Shown here: positions 11,401-23,315 of the stretch, piece by piece
How positions within the stretch are numbered: position 1 is the stretch's first letter
Layout: each line of letters starts with the position of its first letter
Assembly: GCA_003049485.1 (NCBI GenBank)
Contig: PYST01000017.1
Span: 62,001-126,000 of the forward strand
Source of the DNA: Ophioceras dolichostomum
Taxonomy: Eukaryota; Ascomycota; Sordariomycetes; Magnaporthales; Ophioceraceae
DNA length: 64,000 nucleotides
Direction of reading: 5' to 3'
The notes under the pieces: model-generated
Told to the model about the DNA's origin: nothing
Database searches by the model: none
Seen by the model: the letters and a program-made list of their open reading frames with translations, nothing else
Made by a program: the position numbers and the translations under genes

Positions 11401-13866
11401 CCTACTAGCGCCCCCTACCCATATCCCGAATCGTCGATTGCGTTCATGCGGGCGCTCTTTATCTCCCTGACCGCGTGGCAAAATGGTAGACCCCATAGTG
11501 TCTTACTGTCGCAGATGGGACGCAATCTACGTCTTGCAGACTCAGTTCTCACGAGGGCGATGACTGAGGAGGGAAGAATCAGGGAAACCACTCCCTTACG
11601 ACGAGAATCGACGAGGATCGTCGAAAATTGGCAAGAATCATTGACTCCCTTACGGCGGGAAGAAGGAAGTTTTTCTAGGCGGCCCTGTCCAGCTCGCCCT
11701 TCGCTTGCAACATCCCGAACCGTCGACACCGAACGAGTCGAATCATCACTTCCATCAACTTCATCATCCATTATCCACCCCCTTTCAGCCATCATCAAGA
11801 CGTAGAGCGACGAGAGAGCACAACAGAGCTGAACAGAGAGAAGTTGGACACGGAATCCAATGCGGCCGTGTTACTCTGACCCCGGCGAGCGCCGTGCTAC
11901 CTAGGACCTACGACGTTCCCCATCCATCTGATCCAGGTGAGATTTCGCTCTCGGTCCGTCCGTATTTCGCGTTTTTGGGAGATCTGCAGGCGCCTTCTGC
12001 CCTATCGATCTTTTCCCTTTTTCCGCCCGTCTATGGCTTGCAGGATACATACAACTAATCTAAACAACCTAGACAACCTCCACTGCTAGAGAGGTATACG
12101 ATCTGCCCTATTCTTTCGTGCGAATAAGCCACCGCCACTGGCCCAGCGCGCCAACCGGCCGACTCTACTGCATCCGAAGAACATCCCTCACATAGCACAT
12201 AGCCCATAGCACATCCCACAACAGCCAGGTAGGTTAGGTACACAAATGTGGTGTAGGCGAAAGGAACATGGAGACCATTGCCCCCTCCTCACTGGCCCAA
12301 GGTGGTCAGGACAAGGGGCCGGACCGGTCGACGTGGGAGGCACAGCGGCGTGCCACCTGCTGTTAATCTCAAAGAAGATCTACGTTCTCTTGGCTCTGCC
12401 CGACGCAAAGCGAGCCGCCTAAAATACACAAAGCGAGGAGAGGACAAGGGAGCAGGGGAGAGCTGAGATGGGCAGGGTCGTTCGTTCCTCGTTCGCTGGT
12501 GGTATCATTGTGCCGATGTTCTGCACCCTCCTCCACGTTTTGCACTCTCAATCTCCGCACCCACCAGCAGCCACCAAAGCCAGAAACCCTGCACATTTCA
12601 GGTCGCCACAGAGTCTAGGAGGCAGACAGGTAGATAGGTGGGTGGTAGGTATGTGTAGCTTGTAGCTACCTCCCCTCCCCGTTCTCTCTCCTCTCACAAA
12701 GCTCGACCTCCACCCTTACCTCGACCTCAGCCCACAAGGTGGTGGCAGGCAAAGAATCACTGCGTCCGGGATATGTACGAGAGGCCGGATTCCCTTCCCC
12801 CAGTCCCCACCACTTCTTCTCCTTCCTAATATGGCCTCGAAACTTAGGAAGCTTTGGCGAAGGACCTCGATGGGGGTGACGTTTCGTCTGAAGCCAGATA
12901 CATCAAGAGACTTAAGCGATAATCGTGCACCTACTCTGTGACCCTGGAGACGAATCAGCTTCACTCCTGGTCTTTACTACGAAGGAACCTCTTGCTTTTA
13001 CTCTTTCTCTCTGCCCGCGGCCTCCCGTCCTATTGGACTTCTGGAACACCCACCCTCCATTTTCCCCTTCCCACCCCTCCTCTCTACCTATCCATCACGT
13101 TCCCCCTCGCAACTACTCTTCTCTCCTGTCCACACCCTACCGTCTCATCCACTCTTTGGGGGTGACCACTGAACTTCGCCTGCCGGGGCCGTTTCTTTAC
13201 TGTGGCCGATATCGTCCGGCCGGCGTCAATATTTCCCCCTACTNNNNNNNNNNNNNNNNNNNNNNNNNNNNNNNNNNNNNNNNNNNNNNNNNNNNNNNNN
13301 NNNNNNNNNNNNNNNNNNNNNNNNNNNNNNNNNNNNNNNNNNNNNNNNNNNNNNNNNNNNNNNNTAGTCAACGTCCTAGCTGGCCACTGGTCTCGCACAC
13401 ACTACAGCAGCTAGCCACACTCATCATCAATAACAACACCACCTCAACGACTGACACCCAGACTAACGCTCACCACCACCTCCTCCACCGGCCACGACTG
13501 CAGCCATCCATTTTCCCACGTTCTTCATATACCGACAGGGTGGAACAAAACCCGCGGGGTGTTCTCTTCTCCTTCCCTCGCCCATCAGTTCCTCCTTTAT
13601 CGGGTTGTTTTATCTCCATTGTCCCCCCATCTTTCTCTTTTTCTTTTCTCCGGACAGACAAATTCTACATCCTCTCCAGCCCCTACATACCACCTTCCCT
13701 CGACCTAGACCCAGTCGTTGTTAGACGTACTGTCCTTCCGGTCCTCAACATAGCATCAACATCAGCACCTCCCCAGCTCCAATTCTAGCACCAGCACCAG
13801 CACCAGCATCTCACCGAACACCTCACCAGAACCCGCCCCCCAATATCCATATCCACGAGCAAGACC
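8402..13866. other. Long spacer upstream of the AflR-like gene
   Basis: No conserved coding exon found. Contents are a GA-rich block (8570-8625), repeats of a CCCAGTGTCCAT unit (about 10458-10491), a duplicated GATGCTGCTGC unit (about 10736-10760), a duplicated CTCCCTTACG (11591 and 11645) and a long pyrimidine-rich stretch from about 13000 that probably is promoter or 5' leader of the activator gene. An assembly gap interrupts it at 13244-13364. Confidence 0.5.
13244..13364. other. Assembly gap (N run, 121 bases)
   Basis: Run of N in the presumed promoter or 5' leader of the AflR-like gene. Any open frame crossing it is an artefact. Confidence 0.99.
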
Positions 13867-16032
13867 ATGGCATCTCTACAGTTCCCTCCCACTGGTGGGC
13901 TTCTGACGCCTTCATCTTCACGTGGCTCAACGACTGTGCCCCGCCGGTCAAGCTCTCCTCACGCAAGTAGTCAACCACCACCACCAGCTGCTACGCCCAA
14001 GCTACGGGATAGCTGTCATGCCTGTGCCTCTTCCAAAGTGAAGTGCCATAAGGAGAAGCCGGCGTGCTCTCGTTGTACAAAGCGCGGCCTCACCTGCGAA
14101 TATGTGGCCACCAAGCGTGTCGGCCGCAAGCACGACAGCCGGTTGAGCATCAGTGAGACGGCCACCGCAGCCAGCAAGAACAACAGCAACAGCCATAGCC
14201 ACAACCAAGGTCGCGGCACCACCAGCAGCTTGAATATCAACAGCCATGTCAACGGCACCGGGAACAACAGCACCGCCAACACGCCGCCGAGCTCGGCGAC
14301 GTCGTCTATCAACGTGGCCTCACAACTACCAGCACTCAACAACTGGTTCGCCACCAGCTCAGACTTTCTGCCCACCCTGGCCAGCGTGCACCCTTCCCCC
14401 GGCCCCGGACCGACGGTCTCGGCCAGCGGCGGGGTGGCCTCAACCAGCAATCTCTTTCCCAGCGCGCTGTCACCCGGAGTGGACCAGACCTTCTCGGTGT
14501 TCACGAGCTTGAGCAGCGACCTGGATGACTTCTTCGCGTCTCCCGTGTCGTTCTCGGGCCACGACGCTAGCGGTCCCAATGGAGGAGACTCCGACCTCCT
14601 TAGCGGCCAGCCTGACTTCTACGCCGGCGTCGACGCCGCTGGCGCCACCGGCTTCGAGACCTTCTCTATGTTCGAGAAGTCCATGATCACGACAGACCTG
14701 CCGGCTGCCACCCACACGCTCGGGTCCCCGCCCAACAGCCGAGCGTCCCCTTCGCCGGTCATGACATCAGCACCGCCCTCCGCTCTCATGTCTAGCAGTA
14801 TGGACTGCGACGACCAGTTGCAGCAGACCCTGCAAGCTGGCTTTGGGACCGGAGCCGGCGGCAGTACCGGGCTTGACTCGTCACATTGCTGCTGCCTGGT
14901 CCGCGCCCTGGGCCTGATGAAGCAGCTGTTCCCAGAGCCTTCGCCGTCAGGCTGCTTCAGCCTCCAAGCAGCATCAGCAGTACACGACAATGGAAGTAGC
15001 AACAGCAACGGCGGCGGACTGCCCACAATACAAACCGTCATCTCCAAGAACGAGCACACAATCAAAGCAGTCAGCAACATGCTCCAGTGCGCCTGCTCGC
15101 AAGACGGCTACCTCCTCGCCATCATGTCCCTGATCGTCTTCAAGGTCCTCGGCTGGTACGCAGCCGCAGCCCGCCAAACCCCCGTGATCAGCAGCAGCAA
15201 TATCGGCAACGACGCAATGGACATCCTCTACGACGGCAGCATCTCGGCAACAAGCAGCAACAGCAGCAGCGGAAGACAGAGCCCTCTTCTTCGCTCGGCC
15301 CACCACTCACACACCAACCTCGCCCAGCTGCAATTACATCACCACCGGCAAAGCAGCACCGCTAGCAGCAGCATCATCAGCGCCGCCACTATGTCTCGCA
15401 GCGGCCGCCCACCGTCTCTGCACGCCGGCGCCGAGCAGGTGCGCGCCATGCACGGCCCGGCGGTGGTCGGTAGCTACACATTGGACGGCGGCGAGGACTC
15501 GGCGCGCATGGCTGGCCAGCTGGTCCTCAGCGAGCTGCACCGCGTGCAGCGGCTGGTCAGCGAGTTGTCCATGCGGCTGAAGACACACGCGGCTGGCCTG
15601 GCGTCAGCAGCAGCGGCAGCGGCAGCAACATCGTCATCGTCAGCAGCAGCAACAGCATTACCCGGCAACGTTGCCGGCGGTGAGGCGTTTTCAGCTGGTG
15701 CGCATGCCCATGCCCATGCCGCCGGTAATGTTCCGTCATCCTCAGCCCTAAGCCAATGCCAAGGCCAAGGCCCAGCGTCAGCAGCAGCATCCCAAACACA
15801 AGCACAAGCATCAGCAACAGCCTCTCCCTCTCCACTACACATTGACGAACACCACGCCGCCACCTCTTCCTCCTCCACCGCTGCTTCTGCTGCTGCTGCT
15901 GCTGCCGCTGCTGCTGCTTTGGCTCCCCCTTCTCCGTTCTCGGCCGTCATGTTGGACCAGCTGGCGGCTGACCTGCGAAAGCGGCTACGGGCCCTCTCGC
16001 TGGAGATCGTGGAGGGCTTGAGAAGGGATTAA
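13867..16032 (+). CDS. AflR-like Zn2Cys6 transcriptional activator (MdpE-like)
   Basis: Cluster-specific nuclear DNA-binding activator, single exon, 721 aa. The zinc cluster at residues 50-77 has spacing C-x2-C-x6-C-x6-C-x2-C-x6-C (CHACASSKVKC, then CSRC and TC). It is followed by the basic linker TKRVGRKHD that is diagnostic of the AflR group. The AflR-type regulatory domain is visible at about residues 340-440 (CCCLVRALGLMKQLFP, then TIQTVISKNEHTIKAVSNML and a CSQDGYLLAIMSLIVFKVLGW helix). The rest is Ser/Ala/Gln-rich, including a CTG-repeat-encoded Ala tract near 15884-15914 and a C-terminal helix LRKRLRALSLEIVEGLRRD. It is much longer than AflR (about 440 aa) because of these inserts. AflR-type proteins bind TCG(N5)CGA; I found no clean copy by eye in the spacers I scanned. 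It pairs with the AflS-like gene upstream. Confidence 0.93.
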   Translation: MASLQFPPTGGLLTPSSSRGSTTVPRRSSSPHASSQPPPPAATPKLRDSCHACASSKVKCHKEKPACSRCTKRGLTCEYVATKRVGRKHDSRLSISETATAASKNNSNSHSHNQGRGTTSSLNINSHVNGTGNNSTANTPPSSATSSINVASQLPALNNWFATSSDFLPTLASVHPSPGPGPTVSASGGVASTSNLFPSALSPGVDQTFSVFTSLSSDLDDFFASPVSFSGHDASGPNGGDSDLLSGQPDFYAGVDAAGATGFETFSMFEKSMITTDLPAATHTLGSPPNSRASPSPVMTSAPPSALMSSSMDCDDQLQQTLQAGFGTGAGGSTGLDSSHCCCLVRALGLMKQLFPEPSPSGCFSLQAASAVHDNGSSNSNGGGLPTIQTVISKNEHTIKAVSNMLQCACSQDGYLLAIMSLIVFKVLGWYAAAARQTPVISSSNIGNDAMDILYDGSISATSSNSSSGRQSPLLRSAHHSHTNLAQLQLHHHRQSSTASSSIISAATMSRSGRPPSLHAGAEQVRAMHGPAVVGSYTLDGGEDSARMAGQLVLSELHRVQRLVSELSMRLKTHAAGLASAAAAAAATSSSSAAATALPGNVAGGEAFSAGAHAHAHAAGNVPSSSALSQCQGQGPASAAASQTQAQASATASPSPLHIDEHHAATSSSSTAASAAAAAAAAAALAPPSPFSAVMLDQLAADLRKRLRALSLEIVEGLRRD
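15884..15914 (+). repeat. CTG/GCT coding repeat
   Basis: A near-pure GCT/CTG tract coding polyalanine close to the C-terminus of the AflR-like protein. Confidence 0.8.
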
Positions 16033-19000
16033 GCTTTCCTTTTTTTCTTAACGCCACGAGCCTTAAGTCCGAGGGAAAGACAGAGAGCGAGGAGGAGGAC
16101 AAACAAAAAGGAGGGGGGGTGTGGCAAACCCCATCCCATCGAGGAAATTATTCATCCCGCGCGCGCGTTCTGCCATGCTCTCTGGCTGCATGGAGAGCCG
16201 AAGAAGCGTGCGGGCGTGGATGTGTGTGGTGGTGTGTGGTGGTGGTGGTTTACGCGGCCGGCACCTTACACATTTCATTACTACCACACCTGGCGCTAGT
16301 GGCGTTTTTTTTTCTGCATTTTTATTCTTACCCACCACCAACAACCTTGTTTTTTCTCACATCCGGGGGAAGGGGGAACAGAGAGAGAAAGACTCGGGTC
16401 TCAACGCCATGGGATCTGCTCTCATGAGCCGGAGAGAAAAAAAGACACAAAAGTACAAGAGCCACACACAAGACGAACACACAGGAGCAAGCAGCCAAAC
16501 ACAGAGCAGCAAAAAAGAGGAAGAAAAAAAAGAAAAGGGCGAAAAGCAATTCGAGGACGTTGACAACACAGACGGAAGCTGCAGGCACACAGACAACAGA
16601 CAGGCAAAGGAGCATGCGGGCCCAGGAATGGCCGCGATTGGCTCCCTTCGTCACTTCTTCTTTTCCATGCATGCCAAGCCAGGACCATGCGCTGGAAGGA
16701 ATATGGAAGGTACAAAAGGTTATGGAAAGGACCTACGCAGGTGGTAAAAGGAACATGGGGGGGAGAACAATACCAGGAGTGTACCTGGATTGCAACAGGG
16801 ATCATGGGACCATGTTCCATGTCCCCTCAGGTGCATACAGTACATAGGAGGGAGGGGAACATTGGAGGGGGATGATAGGCCGGAAGGGGGATGGATGGAG
16901 GGTGTGGAGAGTGAAGTGAAGTGCACCTATCTCCCTTCGTGGGGGTTCGGGTTGCACGGTCGCACAGTTGCGCAAGCTAGTCAGTCACATGGTGACGTTC
17001 TTTTCATTGTTGAGACGGATGGGCTCCGGGGGCGTTCTGGCGGTTACTGTATCCGTACTATTATGTACCTTTTCCTATGCTGCATACGTGGCCTTGTTTC
17101 TCTTTTTTATTCCCTTCTTTTTTTTCCCCTTGTCCTATCATCTCATTCTTTTCTTCTTTTTGTTGAGGTCAGGCTTTCTGATGGTGGGTGGGCGGGTGAG
17201 TGGCAGTTTCCTTTTTTTTTTTCCTTGTCCCTTCTTTCCCCTTTTTGGTGGTGACGAAAGACAACGCGACAATTTACGATTATGATCATCAAACCTGCAT
17301 TGCATTCGAATGATGGGAGCGGCGCAGTACATAGAGGTAGGATACGGAAGACAAATAATCGCATCAATACCTATCTCTCAAACAATCCAAACGGCCTAAA
17401 AGCCGCTTCGGTCATGTACGATTCTTGATTCTGTCCAGCGAGATTTTGGCCGATGGCGCCATGCGGATTTCGAGTTCACCGTGCTCCTTATTGAGGATTC
17501 CTGCCGACCACCGTCGACTATCGTTGTTGTTGACCAAAGCCTACGGTCCATCCGTCCGTCTTGTTGACGATGCTGCTGGCTGGGTGGCGACGATCACAGC
17601 AACTTTCCCCCAGAAGCACACCGGTGCATGCAGAGATGCAGCCATGCAGCCCATGATGCAGCCATGCAGCAAGCATACTGGATATTCGACAAAAACGAAC
17701 ACCGAGGATCCCTGCTGCTGCATCGCTTGGACCATGCGCGATAGCCATGGGCATAGGCACCTTGAGCAAATAGGGTGCGATTGCACCAACCCCACCCAAC
17801 ATAGCGAACCTCCGTCGCCACTTTGAGCCTCAGAGCAGAGCAAGTACCCTCGCCAACCATACTATCACAGGCGCCATCCAGAGGCCTCATCGGCATCTAG
17901 TTGGCCCTCGCAGGACGGAGACAGGTCGGAGACAGGACTGGGACGGGGAAACCGAGCCCGTCAAACCGTCTTCCCGTCCGTCCCGCCGTTGCCCGTTGCC
18001 GGCTTGCCGTCCAGACACACCCCCAGATACACACTGGCAGACTGTGAGGGCATACAGATATCAATGCTCCATCAATGCCCAACCACCACACATACCACCC
18101 ACCTAAACCTACTCTGAGCCCGCGGCCCCAAAACGCTTCAGGTACCCGGAAGCAACTTAGGGCCACTCTAATGTAATGGGCATGGATGCGACGCGGATGC
18201 AGACGATATATACACGTCCAGACTCACTATTGATACCAAGACTTCACGGAGATTGGCGAAATCTGCGATGGAATTAAGGGAAACCGGCCTGAGAAATTAA
18301 GCATAAACTACCCGTAGGTCAACGCAGACACGGCTCTTAACCCCGTTTGCCGTGCGCGGCAGCGCTGTTCTTCCCGCGATGCAAGCTCGGCTGGAAAGCG
18401 AGGAAAACGAAGCTAAAATCATGTACATCATCACATGCACCAAGATAACGACGCGTCAAGAAAACAAGGATGGCGGAACGGGACGACGGGATGATCTCCA
18501 ACCTACCCTGGCCGGAAGCCTTACTCGCAAGGCACACTACTTACCTACCTAGGTAGGTAGGTACCTTAGGTAGGTAGGTAGGCTAACTAAGCAAGGACGC
18601 GCGAGGGAGGGAGGAAGGGGGTGAGAGAGGAAGGGTGGGTAATGCTAACGACCATGCACGGAGGCTGGATGGAAGCTAGCTGGAAGCTTGGAGACGAGAG
18701 TTGATGTGAGCCAGCTCCGGCCGGCAACGAGCACCGGCAACAACAATTAGGCCGGACAACATCAAAGTCAGAGTCGGTGGTACCAAAACAACCGAAGAAG
18801 GGGAAAAATCATCAATCCGTCAGTGGTGGCAGCAGCGAGAAAGCAAAACACGGAGCTTGACCAACGGTGACCCCCGATCGGTCGAAATTTCGAAGCATTT
18901 GCGGACAGACTGAACACAGCCAAAGGCAACGCGAAACAAATTGTTGAGGGAGGGAAAAATATTGGCACGGCGAAGAAACAACGATGGCCGAGTGAGCGGG

Positions 19001-20012
19001 CAAGCACCCACCGAGCACCTTCAGCCAATGTGGCTGCCCGAAAAACCTTACGACATCCTCGAAGATTGAGTCCGAAGGCTGACTTCCATTCCTTCACACT
19101 ATCAGTCGCGCCGTAAACTTGGAACTCCGGGGTTCGGAGTGCGGGAACCCAATGAGACGGGAGAAGCCAGGGGTACCTCAATTCAGGTACCTGAAAGTTT
19201 GGTAAGCCGGGCGGATGAGGACTTTGCGGGCGGCGGGGGAGAACTTGCTGGCGCTGGAATCAAGCCCTCCGCTGGCTGGGGTTTCACGTTCCACAGGGCT
19301 TACCTACCTACCACACTCAACACCTGCACTTTAACCCACGGTATTGACGGCGCTGGGGGGAAGTACTGTGAAGGCTCAGCATGGCCGCAGTGGCATGATC
19401 CGGGGCATTTCACTGGCTCATTTGGGAAACGAAGCTCTCCAGCTCGATTCTCGCGCTCTCGCCCCAACGCCGACCTGCCGACCTGTCGACCGGGCTCGCT
19501 CATAGGAGACGGAGACACGGCGGCCGACGGAGCGCGATGATCTGGAGAAGCCTCGTCGCATCCGGGGAAGGAGGACAGACTAACGAGGTGAATCCGAAAA
19601 AAGAAGACGACTATAATTGAGCCGGAATGTTGCATGTTTGGACGGAGAGTGTAGCCGGTTCTGCCTTGTCATCATCATCAACAACAACAGCCTCATCATC
19701 ATCACTCATCAGCAATTCAAGCCAATCTTGCTCTCCAAGCATCAAACCTCCCTTACACCTTGCCAGCACAACTTGCATCACGGCACACGGCACACAGCAC
19801 ACAGCAACCCAGTCACTGAGCTCACTCTCCTCTCGTCAAATCCCTTGCTCCTCCACCTTGCCATTGGCCAATACTACTCGGTTACCACCCACCTATCCAT
19901 CCACCTTACCTTCCTACCTATACCTACCTACCTACCTACCTAGGTACCTCCTTACACCTATCAGCTACCAGCTCCACCCTCCTCCCAAATCAGAACCCAC
20001 CCTAAACCAAAA
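16033..20012. other. Spacer between activator and ketoreductase genes
   Basis: No gene supported. It contains a GT-rich tract (about 16205-16250), poly-pyrimidine stretches (16300-16350, 17095-17250), the palindromic TACC/GGTA block at 18541-18582, and TACC repeats ending in a CCTAGGTACC motif at 19911-19947, about 65 bp before the ketoreductase start codon. Confidence 0.5.
18541..18582. repeat. Palindromic TACC/GGTA tetramer block
   Basis: ACCTACCTAGGTAGGT at 18543-18558 is a perfect 16-bp palindrome. It is followed by further GGTA units with a CCTTAGG interruption, so the whole block can fold into a hairpin. Confidence 0.85.
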
Positions 20013-20938
20013 ATGGCCTCCACCACCAACGGCACCCCCCACATCCCCTACCGCCTCGACGGCAAGGTCGCCCTCGTGACCGGCTCAGGCCGCGGCATCG
20101 GCGCCGCCATGGCCATCGAGCTCGGCCGGTGCGGCGCGAAGGTGGTTGTCAACTACGCCAACTCGCTCTCGTCTGCCCAGAAGGTCGTCGACGAGATCAA
20201 GTCCCTCGGCTCGGACGCCGTGGCCTTCAAGGCGGACGTGCGCGACGTCAGCCAGACGACCAAGCTGATGGACCAGGCCGTCGAGCACTTCGGCGGGCTA
20301 GACATCGTGTGCAGCAACTCGGGCGTCGTCAGCTTCGGCCACCTGGGCGACGTGACCGAGGAGGAGTTCGACCGCGTGTTCTCGCTCAACACACGGGGCC
20401 AGTTCTTCGTCGCCCGCGAGGCGTACCGCCACCTCAACGATGGCGGCCGCATCATCCTCATGTCGTCCAACACGGCCCAGTCGTTCAGCGTACCCAAGCA
20501 CGCCGTCTACTCGGGCTCGAAGGGAGCCATCGACAGCTTCGTGCGTGTCATGGCCAAGGACTGCGGACACCGCAAGATCACCGTCAACGCCGTCGCTCCC
20601 GGTGGCACCGTGACCGACATGTTCCACGACGTGTCGGTTCACTACATCCCCAACGGGGAGAAGTACACTGCCCAGCAGCGTCAGGATGTAAGAAAAACGA
20701 CCCTCCCAAAAAAAAAGCCATAATCAATCCAACACCCCAAAACCAAAAAAAGGGCATATTGCTGACTTAGAACTGAAATTTCTTCTCCTTTCACACAAAA
20801 AAGATGGCCGCCCACGCCTCACCGCTCGTTCGCAACGGCTACCCGCTGGACGTCGCCCGTGTTGTGTGCTTCCTTGCCAGCAAGGAGTCCGAGTGGGTCA
20901 ACGGCAAGATCATCACGCTCGACGGCGGCGCCGCATAG
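20013..20938 (+). CDS. Tetra/trihydroxynaphthalene-reductase-type ketoreductase, SDR (MdpC/Ver-1-like)
   Basis: NADPH-dependent short-chain dehydrogenase/reductase that reduces a hydroxylated naphthol or anthraquinone. Exons 20013-20687 and 20804-20938 sum to 810 nt, 269 aa, the usual length. It reads PYRLDGKVALVTGSGRGIG (Rossmann motif at residues 23-30), CSNSGVVSFGH and NTRGQFFVAREAYRHL. The catalytic Tyr166/Lys170 pair lies in VYSGSKGAI, and AVAPGGTVTDMF follows. Exon 2 gives MAAHASPLVRNGYPLDVARV and ends LDGGAA. This C-terminus differs from melanin reductases, where the terminal residue helps line the pocket. The intron is 116 bp with an AAG acceptor; the next upstream TAG acceptor would create an immediate stop. 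By sequence it could be a melanin BRN1/THR1 or an MdpC/versicolorin reductase; the neighbours favour the latter. Confidence 0.93.
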
Positions 20939-23315
20939 ATTGCCTACCCTGGAAAACAGCAACATTTCTTCTCCCGTCTGCCTTTCGCCAGTCAAACTCT
21001 CATCCCTTTCTTGTCCCTTGCTTCTTCTTTTGCCTGCCCGCCCACATCTTCAGCCCGTCTGGTCCTTGCTTCTTTCCTCCCCTCTTGTTTTCCTGTCGAA
21101 TTACGCCGGAGGCCGGCGGCTGAACTCTACTTAGTAGTACCACAGAAGATCAAGATCTAGGCAATGAGGTGGTGCTACAGTAGTAATTCGTCATTTCTGC
21201 TTCTGTTGCACTGCAGAAGCGGAGAAACAGAGATGCAGGCACCAGCTAGCTGACCGGACACGGGGGGATATGGAACAATTACACGGGAGAAATAGAAGGA
21301 GGGCACATGCTAGGGACGGGTAGGGCGGAGGAACTTTTGGGACGATGACGTCGGTATTGTAGTAGCCTTTGGAAGTCGGTGTGTAGCACAGCTGAAACGA
21401 CGACAATTAGAAATAAAAAAAGAATAGATGGTGTCTCAGTCCTTAACAGATCTCTTATTACAGATGCTTGATTAAAAATCCAACTGCCTACACCCACATA
21501 TTCTCACCAATACGTGCTTGATAAGCCATGTGTACGTACCTCACAGCTACTACTACAAAGACAGGGTCTTACATATGGGAGCTGAAACACACTGCATCCT
21601 TCGTCCTCCTTTCGATTATCGTTCCACAACGCCAGCAGATAAAGTACTAAAGGGCCACAGTAGTACTAGTGGTCTACAGATCGCCATACTTAGACGCCGG
21701 GACAGCTTAGGTACCTACGTAGCACTCGCGCCAACGTCCCACGAGCCGGCGGTCTGAATTGCGCCGAACCAGTTTGACAGCACGGACAAAAGAAATGCTA
21801 CCATGACACGCCAGAACCGTGCAGGACTGGTTCCCCCTCCCCCTCATCCCCCATACCCCATCCCATCTCATCCTGTGCCGTCCCTCACACCGCCTTGGCC
21901 GCAATAAGAGGGAGGGGAGACAAAAGGGGGGAAATTTGGGGAAGGATCATGATCGACAATCCGGTTTACATACTGCTGAAGATTTCTACCAGTATAGTAG
22001 TATTACCAAGTACGGTCATATCCGCCACAACCAGCCACCACCGAACGTGCAGCGCAGTGTAGATCACAATAAGCTAATATAGAACTTGCATGGGGTGCAA
22101 CTGCTACTCTGTGCTATAAAGGGACGGACAAGAAAGGTATGCTATGCTCTGCTCGAGGGCTTGGGCTCGGGGTTTGGTAACACGGGAACAGGGACCCTTA
22201 TGGTAGGACTGGATGGACCACCAGGTACCTACTAGTACATTAGGATAGTAGTCGGAACGATCCACTCAACGCGGCTGAGACAAGCCTTTTGCGTCTTTTG
22301 AGGCTGAGTTACTAGCGTCGCTTCCGATGACTGTGGCAAACTGTAAGTGGGCAGGGAGGAAATAGGGCTAATTCCCTGCCTAATACTCATCATTTGGTCC
22401 GAGCCCAACAGAGCTGAGGTTGCACATATAAAATGAACACAAGTAGTAGTATGCTTCGTGATGGAGTACTAGGGAATAGATTGATTACCACCTCGTCAGG
22501 CCAGGTAAATACTAGTAATTAGATGCTACTTACTGAGGCCTGCGGACAGATCGAGAGCACGACATCGACTAGGACAAGGAAGACGGAGGCCGCGACGCCA
22601 AGGTAAGTACTAACGCCTAGTACTGCTAGGTGAGACGATACTCGTAGGTACCAAGCAGACCGAGGCCAAGTGGTGCTCCCATCTTCCACGGGGGAAAAGA
22701 CGGACGTACAAGACTTTATATCTCTTGGGATTTCGTGTCGGGAATCGTAACAACATATGAGACAGGCACATACTTACCAATACAACAAGCCTCAGTATTC
22801 GGTTACTAGTACCGGTGACAAAGGGAGCATGCCGTAAGCAGGTATACAAGATCAGGTAAGCCAGTAGTAGTATTACTAGTACTAGTAGGTACTACTAGTA
22901 ATTAGTAGCAGGATAGTGGCACTACAGAAAGACGAAGAATAGACAAATCAAGCATGCATGATGCACATAGTACATCTAGAAAGCGTCATGACGGCTAGGC
23001 TTCGAACGTGTGTAGGTGTCACCAGCCCTCCAGGTAAGATTGGGCAATGTTTCAAACAAATATAATGAGTGAGGTGAGTGAGATCGTGAGTTTGGTATTC
23101 CCCGAGCAGAGACTGAGTCAACTGTAAGTCAACTCGAGTAGTAGTACAACCGGAGCTAACACGACACGCAGTGCAGCAACTAGCAGTAGGAGGAAACACC
23201 ACATCAACCCTCTGTCTCAGAACCGGGAAGTACTACTAAGCTAGAGTAGTAATCTCTCACCTTTCGGCCTGTCTCAACAACACCCATCTCTCGCTCGCAC
23301 GAACGGCCTCATCAA
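20939..23315. other. Convergent spacer between ketoreductase and GST
   Basis: The flanking genes converge, so this holds two 3' ends. No coding region is supported. From about 22440 to 23250 it is studded with TAGTA/ACTAGT units. Confidence 0.5.
22862..22909. repeat. TAGTA/ACTAGT palindromic repeat tract
   Basis: A dense run of AGTAGT, ACTAGT and TACTACTAGTA units. Related single units occur at 22443, 22508, 23138, 23230, 23953 and 25062, on both sides of the GST gene. Confidence 0.75.

Noticed and set aside
12925..13788. 287-codon plus-strand open frame
   Set aside because: It runs through 121 N and consists of pyrimidine-rich leader sequence; no domain, no conserved start.
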